A stretch of 64,000 bases of DNA, taken from contig JAEZEI010000052.1 of the NCBI GenBank assembly GCA_023417815.1, positions 1 through 64,000 on the forward strand, in the 5' to 3' direction. The stretch is from Bacteroidota bacterium. Lineage in GTDB: Bacteria; Bacteroidota; Bacteroidia; Chitinophagales; Chitinophagaceae. The notes below the pieces were generated by a model. It ran no database searches, had not been told where the DNA came from, and worked only from the letters and a program-made list of their open reading frames with translations. A program made the translations under genes and the position numbers. Below, piece after piece: positions 1 to 6,255 of this stretch; position 1 is the stretch's first letter, and the number at the start of each line of letters is the position of its first letter.

Positions 1-1031
1 ATGAAAGCCAGGGTAATGTTTATTTTGATGACCTGGTCATTAATCATATCCGCGGGCCATTGTTGGAGGAAACGCATTATTATCCATTCGGGATGACGAT
101 GGCAGGAATTAGTTCTAAGGCTGCTGATGTCCTTACGAATAAGTACAAATATAACGGCAAAGAAGAACAGAGGGAAGAGTTTAGTGATGGAAGCGGGCTG
201 GAATGGACGGATTATGGGGCTAGGATGTATGATCAGCAGATTGGGAGATGGATGACACCCGATCCTCTTGCAGACCAATTTTATGAATGGAGCCCTTACG
301 TTTATACTTATAATGATCCCATAAAACATATTGATCCTGACGGACGTTCAGGAATTGTTACAATAGATAAAACTAATTGTACAGTAACTATTTCTTCAAC
401 ATATACACTTTATGGAAATGGAGCAAGTCTTGCGGTAGCCAAAGAAGCTGCATCTGCAATGCAAAGTCAATGGAATGCAGCCAATGGAACTACTGTAATT
501 GATGGAGTAACTTATTCTGTAAAATTTGCAGTAACCGGAGACTACGTTCAAGATGGAAAAGCATTGGAAGGATTTATCAAAGACAATAAAGATTTTTCAC
601 AGAATTTTGTAAAAGTAACAACAGAGGATCCTTCTGGATTAGGCACTCAATCCGATGGAGCAGGTTCTAACACTGGCCATTGGAAATTATCAGATATACA
701 AGGTACAGGTACAACTGGTGAATCCCATGAGTATGGACATGGATTAGGACAACCCGATGCCCCAATAAATTCTGTTGGTAAAGGTCAGCCTGGAATAATG
801 GCTGCAAGAGGTACAGGAGTTGATGCCGCTTATACCTATTCGCCTGCTGATGGAAATTCAAAAGTCAAGACTAAAGATGCCGCAGGAAATGCTACCAGTT
901 TTACAAATACTGTTAATCCAGCCACCCGAAAAGTTACTCAGGCTAATATTGATGCTTTAAAACTTAATGAATTAAAGTTTGACAAGGATGGCAAAGCAAC
1001 TATTGGAACACTTACGAATATTCATCACTAA
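1..1031 (+). CDS. Rhs-family C-terminal tip with metzincin-like metallopeptidase domain (5' end outside window)
   Basis: The reading frame is open from the window edge (codons begin at position 3), so the Rhs gene starts upstream. The first ~115 residues are the conserved Rhs core end, with YYPFG, YNGKEEQ, WTDYGARMYDQQIGRWMTPDP and a final HIDPDG, after which the sequence becomes unrelated to the second Rhs copy at 1974. The variable tip has HEYGHGLGQPD (726-758), a zinc-binding HExxHxxGxxD pattern, and a Met-turn-like GIMAARG about 40 bases on (792-812). Together these suggest a metzincin-type zinc protease; an Asp third ligand is known from snapalysin-type enzymes. Its stop overlaps the next gene's ATG as TAATG. 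The protease assignment comes from motifs only, and the Rhs-tip assignment is firm. Confidence 0.85.
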   Translation, partial: ESQGNVYFDDLVINHIRGPLLEETHYYPFGMTMAGISSKAADVLTNKYKYNGKEEQREEFSDGSGLEWTDYGARMYDQQIGRWMTPDPLADQFYEWSPYVYTYNDPIKHIDPDGRSGIVTIDKTNCTVTISSTYTLYGNGASLAVAKEAASAMQSQWNAANGTTVIDGVTYSVKFAVTGDYVQDGKALEGFIKDNKDFSQNFVKVTTEDPSGLGTQSDGAGSNTGHWKLSDIQGTGTTGESHEYGHGLGQPDAPINSVGKGQPGIMAARGTGVDAAYTYSPADGNSKVKTKDAAGNATSFTNTVNPATRKVTQANIDALKLNELKFDKDGKATIGTLTNIHH

Positions 1032-1384
1032 TGAAAAAGATATTTTTCTTATACAGCGGTTTGATTTTATTATGTTCTTGCGTAACAAGTAAGACTACTC
1101 AAAATGATTGGAATAAACTAATTGGCAGTTGGAGATTAACTGTAAAACATCAAACTAATTATCCAACCATACAATTTACTAAAGGCGGTGCAGTCTTTAA
1201 TAGCTTGGCAGATACTATTTATGGTTTTTCATGTACCTTAAAAAAGAAAGACTTAATTCTGTTTGATGGCATCAACCCGGAAACCCATAACAGGATTATC
1301 ATGCTTACGCAGGACAGTTTAATTTTTGAAAATCTTTTGGAACATAAAACGCCGCAGGTGTACATAAGAGAAAGTAGTAAATAA
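1031..1384 (+). CDS. Small lipoprotein, candidate immunity protein for the metzincin-like Rhs tip
   Basis: A 117-residue protein begins on the A of the toxin's TAA stop, so the two are translationally coupled. The N-terminus (MKKIFFLYSGLILLCSC) is a lipoprotein signal with Cys17 as the probable lipidated residue. The mature part starts with LIGSWRL, a pattern seen at the start of lipocalin-like beta barrels, followed by alternating polar and hydrophobic strands. Position and size match an Rhs immunity protein, and lipidation would place it at the envelope where an incoming protease could be met. Periplasmic metalloprotease inhibitors of the Inh family also have small beta-barrel folds, so inhibition by direct binding is a reasonable inference. 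No family was firmly recognised. Confidence 0.8.
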   Translation: MKKIFFLYSGLILLCSCVTSKTTQNDWNKLIGSWRLTVKHQTNYPTIQFTKGGAVFNSLADTIYGFSCTLKKKDLILFDGINPETHNRIIMLTQDSLIFENLLEHKTPQVYIRESSK

Positions 1385-1411
1385 CAGAAACCCGGCACTG
1401 CCTGGCTTTTG

Positions 1412-1807
1412 TTATTTAGCGAAAGCTTTCTTTGCTTTATGATGTGATAGCGCCATATCAATAAAATAATACACTTTGTCTTTTTCTTCTGTTGGCAGTG
1501 CTTCAATATCTTCCATGCGCTTCATGAGTTTTTTATCCAGCACCATTTTGTTAGAGCCTCCGAGTAAGTAATCAACAGTAACATCAAGTTCTGCGGCAAT
1601 TTTTGCAGCCACTTCTATTGAGGGTTGAATCTCATTGCGTACATAGTGGCCAATGTTGGGAGCAAAAGTGCCGACCTTTTTAGCTAGGTCATCCCTTGAC
1701 AGGCTTTTGTCTTTGCGAAGTTGTATTATTGCGGTTCCCCCGGTGCCACGAAGCGTAAGTGACTTAATAGTAGGGGCTGAACATTTTTCATCCGAAACAT
1801 GATGCAC
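1412..1807 (-). CDS. XRE-family HTH regulator whose 5' end is replaced by a REP-like element
   Basis: The protein contains a clear helix-turn-helix: LRKDKSLSRDDLAKKVG, then IGHYVRNEIQPSIEVAAKI, then LDVTVDYLLGG. The C-terminal part, with KRMEDIEALPTEEKDKVYYFID, is typical of small Bacteroidota XRE repressors. Family members usually start about eight residues before LRKDK, but no Met, Val or Leu start codon is found there. The nearest in-frame candidate is GTG at 1807, which lies inside the repeat at 1770-1850. The repeat has probably replaced the native start, so the gene may be inactive or use a new start. It lies antisense between the two Rhs modules and could once have controlled one of them; that link is unproven. 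Confidence 0.65.
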   Translation of the reverse strand: MHHVSDEKCSAPTIKSLTLRGTGGTAIIQLRKDKSLSRDDLAKKVGTFAPNIGHYVRNEIQPSIEVAAKIAAELDVTVDYLLGGSNKMVLDKKLMKRMEDIEALPTEEKDKVYYFIDMALSHHKAKKAFAK

Positions 1808-1850
1808 CGTAAACAAATGTAGTCGGTGAAGACGCAATATTTTGCGTCTT
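1770..1850. repeat. REP-like palindromic repeat, copy 1
   Basis: This shares a long similar block with 4064-4144: GTAGGGGCTGAACA, then AAACATGATGCACCG, AAACAAATG, and the perfect hairpin GACGCAATATTTTGCGTC (1831-1848; 7-bp stem, TATT loop). Such elements are dispersed in many Bacteroidota genomes and are often linked to RAYT transposases. No transposase is present here. Confidence 0.8.
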
Positions 1851-1917
1851 TTTCGGATAATGGGATGACCATTGCAGAGATGCAAGATCTTGCATTTCTA
1901 CCCTTGTGAAAGGATTC

Positions 1918-1940
1918 CCCCCGTAGGGGCAGGCGCAGAT
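1918..1940. repeat. Short dispersed repeat CCCCCGTAGGGGC + AGGCGCAGAT, copy 1
   Basis: The 23 bases are identical to 6028-6050. CCCC-GTA-GGGG can form a small hairpin. It sits just upstream of the second Rhs fragment and appears to mark where Rhs homology begins. Confidence 0.75.
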
Positions 1941-1973
1941 AGAAGAGGATCTATTCACGGATCTCGCGGATAT

Positions 1974-3389
1974 ATGCAGTCTTCTGCTCGACCTGCTCTA
2001 AATCATCTTGAATCTGCCGGGGACAAATTCACCGCCAACGTGTTCGGCTGGTATCAGCCGGGAACAACTTCCAACAATCCTCCACCCGGGGTTCCAAATA
2101 TTGTTACTTCCCTGGTCAATATCCTTTCTGCAGGAATAGAGCAAACAGGAAAGGCAACATCCAGCGATTTAATTAATAGTGGAGTGTTCGACCTTCCCTT
2201 CGAAACATTTTTAGGAAATCAACCACAACCGGGATCTTCCTCAATTCCAAAAGCTTACTTAAATTACATGGTGCTTGATGAAGAACAATTCCAGCTTGTG
2301 CCCGGCAACTATGGGGCAACCATTATTCCGGCGATCACCGGGGAGAAGGAGTTATTGCAGGCCGATAATGGTAACGAGATCACTGTTCAGAAGAATGGGT
2401 ATCTCTATGTATATGTGAGCAATGAAAGCCAGGGTAATGTTTATTTTGATGACCTGATCATTAATCATATCCGCGGGCCATTGTTAGAAGAGACGCATTA
2501 TTATCCGTTCGGGTTGACAATGGCGGGGATATCCTCGAAAGCTAATAGTGTCCAGGCAAATAAATTCAAGTATAACGGCAAGGAAGAACAACGGGAAGAA
2601 TTTAGTGATGGAAGCGGGCTGGAATGGACGGATTATGGGGCTAGGATGTACGATCAGCAGATAGGGAGATGGATGGCAGTTGATCCTTTGGCCGATAAAC
2701 GTGATGGGGTGACTCCCTTTAATTTTGTTCAAAATAGTCCAATTTTAAGGATAGATCCAAATGGCTTAACAGATTATTCGATTAATAGAAAAACCGGAGA
2801 GGTAAAACAAGTTGGTGAGAAAAATGATAACCCTGATAGGGTACTAAAGACCAAGAGAAATGGTGAAGTGAAGTTTAAGAATGGTAGGCCTAAGGTGGCG
2901 ATTTCCGGAATAGAAAATGGGATTTTAAAAGATGGAATGAATCTTAAAAGAAGCGATAACCTCATAGAGGTTGAATCGAAGGGGCAGCCATCTGTTAAAG
3001 GTGTTGAAACATTCGCATTAAAGTTATCACAATATTTAGGGGTTGAGATAGGTGGGTCATATTATTCTAAGGGTAATGGAGGAGAAACAACTCATGTTGG
3101 ATTAGGCGGTTATGCGGGTAATACATTGACTTCAACACTTTCTAAAGGGTTAAGCTTATGGACAAACTTTGCGGAAAATGAATTGAAGGGGTTTTTTCAC
3201 ACACATCCTAAGATTTCCAACACTGCTGACAGGACTAGACCCTCTGATGATGATTTAGATATTAGAAATGAAGGTCTTATTAAATATCCAAATCATAGAT
3301 ATTTTATTCTTACTGAACCATTAAGGGATAGTGATCCGTTTCCTCTAAAATTCGAGTATACTAAGGGTTTTTCATATTTTTTAAAATAA
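1974..3389 (+). CDS. Orphan Rhs tip with JAMM/JAB-type metallopeptidase toxin domain
   Basis: Residues up to ~235 are Rhs core, beginning abruptly after repeat sequence; the rest of the Rhs shell is absent. The core end has YYPFGLTMAG, YNGKEEQREEF, WTDYGARMYDQQIGRWMAVDP and RIDPNG. After that a ~210-residue variable tip ends with GFFHTHP (HTHP at 3198-3209) and PSDDDLD (Ser at 3243, Asp at 3252). This is the zinc-binding HxHP...SxxD signature of JAMM/JAB peptidases, known in polymorphic toxins as Toxin-JAB1. The frame opens earlier (TTG at 1872), but those residues translate repeat DNA, so ATG 1974 is preferred. Without the shell the protein probably cannot be exported alone. It may be a displaced cassette that recombines into a full-length Rhs gene. 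Confidence 0.8.
   Translation: MQSSARPALNHLESAGDKFTANVFGWYQPGTTSNNPPPGVPNIVTSLVNILSAGIEQTGKATSSDLINSGVFDLPFETFLGNQPQPGSSSIPKAYLNYMVLDEEQFQLVPGNYGATIIPAITGEKELLQADNGNEITVQKNGYLYVYVSNESQGNVYFDDLIINHIRGPLLEETHYYPFGLTMAGISSKANSVQANKFKYNGKEEQREEFSDGSGLEWTDYGARMYDQQIGRWMAVDPLADKRDGVTPFNFVQNSPILRIDPNGLTDYSINRKTGEVKQVGEKNDNPDRVLKTKRNGEVKFKNGRPKVAISGIENGILKDGMNLKRSDNLIEVESKGQPSVKGVETFALKLSQYLGVEIGGSYYSKGNGGETTHVGLGGYAGNTLTSTLSKGLSLWTNFAENELKGFFHTHPKISNTADRTRPSDDDLDIRNEGLIKYPNHRYFILTEPLRDSDPFPLKFEYTKGFSYFLK
2422..2675. repeat. Direct repeat of Rhs core (second copy of 1-255)
   Basis: About 255 bp match positions 1-254, with roughly nine in ten bases the same; identity is complete in blocks such as the segment encoding GSGLEWTDYGARMYD. 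Similarity stops right after GRWM, where the two toxin tips diverge. This is the classical arrangement for tip exchange by homologous recombination. Confidence 0.9.
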
Positions 3390-3946
3390 TGAATAGTAAG
3401 ATGAAAATGGGTTATTTCATTTTGTTTTGTTTAGCAGTTAATAATGGATGTAATAACTCAAAAATTTCATCCATACAATCGGACAAAAAGGATCATATTC
3501 TTATTGCAATTTCTGATTTCTCGAATTCTAATAAACTCTATAACAATTACAATGTATTCCGAATTTGGAAATATCGTTTTCCTGATTCAAAAATTATATG
3601 CGTATCTATTTCCAGAAGTAATGGAAAAATTTTATGGTCAGGAGATACAAGTGGAATTAGGGATAAACATATTCCCAGTCGATATTTTGAAAAAGGCGGA
3701 AAGCTTTTTTATTGGTGGGATGAGGCACACGGTATTAATGATACCACAATTTCCATACTCAACAAATATGGGGTGTTACAGGATGATGATAACGGTAATG
3801 TTAAGTTATTGGAACCCAGAAATGATGATTCTCAGAAAGCCTTTCATTATTATTTTTGCAAAGATGAATTTGTCGGGTTTAAGAAGGTAATCACCAATTT
3901 GGGGGTTGGGTATTATGAAATTCCGTCCTTAAAGTGTAAAAATTAG
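3389..3946 (+). CDS. Lipoprotein-like candidate immunity protein for the JAMM Rhs tip
   Basis: A 185-residue protein starts on the last base of the preceding TAA (TAATG), the same coupling as in the first module. The N-terminus (MGYFILFCLAVNNGCNN) is a hydrophobic segment ending at a Cys, consistent with a loose Bacteroidota lipobox. The rest is a soluble domain with aromatic-rich stretches (LFYWWDEAHG, FHYYFCKDE). No known family is recognised. Base composition is AT-rich compared with the core genes further right, as is common for toxin-immunity cassettes. The immunity role is inferred from position, size and lipidation. Confidence 0.75.
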   Translation: MNSKMKMGYFILFCLAVNNGCNNSKISSIQSDKKDHILIAISDFSNSNKLYNNYNVFRIWKYRFPDSKIICVSISRSNGKILWSGDTSGIRDKHIPSRYFEKGGKLFYWWDEAHGINDTTISILNKYGVLQDDDNGNVKLLEPRNDDSQKAFHYYFCKDEFVGFKKVITNLGVGYYEIPSLKCKN

Positions 3947-4063
3947 TTGGAGGAAGTTTTTTTCGGAATTATTAGAAATCTTCTTTCCGTAAGTCCCTAC
4001 ATTTAACTCCATGCGGCAGAACAAACACTGTTGTCCGATTGCAATGTAATTCAACATGAATTG

Positions 4064-4144
4064 GTAGGGGCTGAACAATGTTGAGCCCAAACATGATGCA
4101 CCGCAAACAAATGTGTTTGGTAAAGACGCAATATTTTGCGTCTA
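4064..4144. repeat. REP-like palindromic repeat, copy 2
   Basis: This is the partner of 1770-1850. It has GTAGGGGCTGAACA (4064-4077), an imperfect hairpin GGGCT...AGCCC next to it, and the perfect hairpin GACGCAATATTTTGCGTC at 4125-4142. It fills the gene-free stretch 3947-4261 together with the next two features. Confidence 0.8.
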
Positions 4145-4179
4145 CACTCGTGTGGTAATTATTGACGTTGCGAATTCTC

Positions 4180-4207
4180 GTAGGGACGTTGCATGCAACG
4201 TCCCTAC
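4180..4207. repeat. Perfect 28-bp palindrome (REP-like)
   Basis: The half-site GTAGGGACGTTGCA is followed by its exact reverse complement, giving a full 28-base palindrome with no loop. It lies 37 bases after the hairpin of the preceding repeat, so the pair resembles a composite REP/BIME element. It could form a cruciform or stabilise transcript ends. Confidence 0.85.
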
Positions 4208-4211
4208 CAAC

Positions 4212-4239
4212 AAAAAAGGCCGCCCACAGGACAGCCTTT
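4212..4239 (-). terminator. Rho-independent terminator of the OmpR-family regulator
   Basis: Read on the minus strand, AAAGGC...GCCTTT forms the outer stem, with GTCC/GGGC inside and a TGT loop, followed by a run of T. It lies 22 bases beyond the regulator's stop codon. Confidence 0.8.
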
Positions 4240-4261
4240 CAAATTATAATTTTAAAATTTC

Positions 4262-4960
4262 CTATTCCGACTCCACCAGCCTGAAACCATTACCATGAAT
4301 GTTCACGATCTCAAGCTTTGGATCTTCCTTTAGATATTTTCTCAGCTTGGCAATGTATACGTCCATGCTTCGGCCGTTGAAATAGGTATCGCTGCCCCAG
4401 ATCCTTTTTAGTGCTGCTTCCCGTGGAAGAAGGTCGTTCTTGTATTCAGACAACATTTTCAACAGTTCATTCTCTTTTGGAGAAAGTGTCTGTACCCTTC
4501 CGCCAATGCTCAATTCGCGCAGGCGCGGGTTGAAATGATACTGGCCGAGGTCGTATTCTGCATTTGCTTCCTCGCGGTGCAATTCCTCGTTTCTTTTCAG
4601 GATGGCTTTTATCTTATGCAGTAAAACCTCGCTGTCGAATGGCTTGGTGATATAATCATCTGCGCCCAGCTTGTAGCCCTGTATGATATCATCCTTCATT
4701 GTCTTTGCACTCAAAAAGAATAACGGCACATCAGGATTTATATCACGGATCTCTTCTGCAAGGGTGAACCCGTCCATATTCGGCATCATTACATCCAGGA
4801 GGCAGATATCGAATTTTTCACGTTGAAAGGCAGCCAGGCCCAGCCTGCCATCGCGTTCAAGCGTAACATCATAATCATTCAGTTCCAGGTAATTCTTCAA
4901 CACCATGCCCAGGTTCGGATCATCTTCGCATAACAGGATCTTTGGTTTTGCTGCTTCCAT
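4262..4960 (-). CDS. OmpR/PhoB-family DNA-binding response regulator (orphan)
   Basis: The protein has 232 residues. The N-terminal receiver domain shows the acidic pair CEDD, the phospho-acceptor Asp in CLLDVMMPNMDG, and the conserved Lys in DDYITKPFD. The C-terminal winged helix has LSPKENELLKML and MDVYIAKLRKYLKEDP, ending in IVNIHGNGFRL. It resembles RprY-type regulators of Bacteroidota. Such genes usually sit next to a sensor kinase; here the upstream neighbour is a cytochrome c peroxidase on the same strand 67 bases away, so the cognate kinase must be elsewhere. Target genes cannot be told from the sequence. Confidence 0.93.
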   Translation of the reverse strand: MEAAKPKILLCEDDPNLGMVLKNYLELNDYDVTLERDGRLGLAAFQREKFDICLLDVMMPNMDGFTLAEEIRDINPDVPLFFLSAKTMKDDIIQGYKLGADDYITKPFDSEVLLHKIKAILKRNEELHREEANAEYDLGQYHFNPRLRELSIGGRVQTLSPKENELLKMLSEYKNDLLPREAALKRIWGSDTYFNGRSMDVYIAKLRKYLKEDPKLEIVNIHGNGFRLVESE

Positions 4961-5027
4961 CTGTATTTATTTACATGAAAAAATCGGTTAAGTCATTCAT
5001 TCTCACAGCTAATATAATGCCTAATTT

Positions 5028-5984
5028 TTATTTTGAAGCTTTCCGGAGGAAGGCTTTATCCGTGAGGGTATGAAGAAATGCCACGATGTCTTTTCGTTCC
5101 TGCGGGGTGAGGCCCAGTGGTTTTGCGAGGCTGGAATCTATATTTATGGGCTTATCCACGAAGTGGCCGGGGGTATTATAATATGCCATCACCTGGTCGA
5201 GGGTCTCAAACATACCGTTATGCATGTAGGGGGCGGTGACCGCTATGTTCCGAAGCCCGGGTGTTTTAAACTTCCCGAGGTCTGCTGAATCTTTCGTGAT
5301 GCCGAACCTGCCCACATCTTTTAACTCTTCCCCGTCGTACAGGCCAATATTCTTAAAGCGGTCATCCGTAAAATCCTCCATAAAATGGCAGTCGAAGCAT
5401 TTTGCTTTGGATCCCGTGAATAGCAGCCGGCCTCTTTCTTCTTCCGGTGAAAGTTCGATCAGTCCATTGGCCCAGTCGTCGAATTTACTGTCCACCGTTT
5501 CCAGTGTTCTTTCAAAAGCGGCGAAGGCGCTGGCGAGGTTTTTCCGGTTGGGCTTTCTGCCATAGATCTTTTTAAACAACCTCGTGTATTCTTCGGAGTT
5601 ATTCAGTCGGGCTATCGCCGAATCTATCGGCAGACCCATTTCATCCGGGTTCTCGATAGGCATCAGGGCCTGTTCCTCGAGGGTAGAGGCCCGTCCGTCC
5701 CAGAAGTAATGCGGGCGGCTTTTCATATTAAGCACTGAGGGCGTGTTGCGGAAAGTGAGGGTGCCGAAGATCCCTTTGCTGAATGCGGTGGTATCTGCAA
5801 AGGCAAATTCCGGTTTATGGCAGCTCGCGCAACTCACCGAGCGGTCGAGGCTCAGGATGGGGTCGTTGAAAAGTTTTTTACCCAGGTCTGCCTTCGTGCG
5901 TATGGCATCATCCGAAGGGAACATGGTGGATGCGCATCCTGCTACAGCCGCGATCGAAAATAATATGATGGCAAAGGGTTTCAA
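5028..5984 (-). CDS. Di-haem cytochrome c peroxidase, lipoprotein
   Basis: This periplasmic enzyme would reduce hydrogen peroxide using electrons from cytochrome c. Two haem-binding CxxCH motifs are visible: CASCH near residue 51 and CFDCH near residue 199. FRNTPSVLNM, FWDGRA and the later KTPGLRNIAVTAPYMHNG are signatures of the CcpA/MauG family. The N-terminus LKPFAIILFSIAAVAGC is a lipoprotein signal; starting at TTG 5984 gives the cleanest signal peptide, while GTG at 6014 would add ten residues. It is transcribed in the same direction as the response regulator but nothing shows that they form an operon. Confidence 0.9.
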   Translation of the reverse strand: MKPFAIILFSIAAVAGCASTMFPSDDAIRTKADLGKKLFNDPILSLDRSVSCASCHKPEFAFADTTAFSKGIFGTLTFRNTPSVLNMKSRPHYFWDGRASTLEEQALMPIENPDEMGLPIDSAIARLNNSEEYTRLFKKIYGRKPNRKNLASAFAAFERTLETVDSKFDDWANGLIELSPEEERGRLLFTGSKAKCFDCHFMEDFTDDRFKNIGLYDGEELKDVGRFGITKDSADLGKFKTPGLRNIAVTAPYMHNGMFETLDQVMAYYNTPGHFVDKPINIDSSLAKPLGLTPQERKDIVAFLHTLTDKAFLRKASK

Positions 5985-6027
5985 TGGTGCAAAGGTAAAA
6001 ATTATCGGGGCCACTAGTTGAATGGTT

Positions 6028-6180
6028 CCCCCGTAGGGGCAGGCGCAGATGGACGCAGATATTTCCCGCAGATGGTCGCGGATATTCTCCGCGGATGGTC
6101 GCAGATTTTTCCTGAAGAATGACCCAGTAAGAATCAGCGTGAATCTGCGTTTAGATCCCCGGGGATCTGCGGGAACTGTA
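6028..6180. repeat. CGCAGAT-rich dispersed repeat region, includes copy 2 of the 1918-1940 element
   Basis: Positions 6028-6050 are identical to 1918-1940. The following ~130 bases repeat short units such as CGCAGAT, GGTCGC and GATCCCCGGGGATC, and include AATCAGCGTGAATCTGCG, a unit common in intergenic repeats of Bacteroidota. The region is open in frame with the downstream gene but looks non-coding. Confidence 0.65.
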
Positions 6181-6255
6181 TTTCGCCAATATGCCCTCTT
6201 ACCTGCTCCCCGCTCTCCTCTCTCTTTTGTATCTTCCAGAAAAATTACCAGGAAA

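Noticed and set aside
1872..1973. Upstream start of the second Rhs fragment at TTG 1872
   Set aside because: The 34 residues translate the dispersed repeat and its flank; Rhs similarity begins after the ATG at 1974.
1..3946. A complete type VI or eCIS secretion locus around the Rhs genes
   Set aside because: No tss, VgrG, PAAR or tail-tube genes are present in the window; the export route cannot be stated.
4113..4298. A 61-codon plus-strand reading frame across the palindromic repeats
   Set aside because: It translates the REP elements and the terminator, has no family features and overlaps the regulator's 3' end.
6049..6255. N-terminal extension of the DUF853 protein
   Set aside because: The 69 residues translate the CGCAGAT-rich dispersed repeat and are not family-like.
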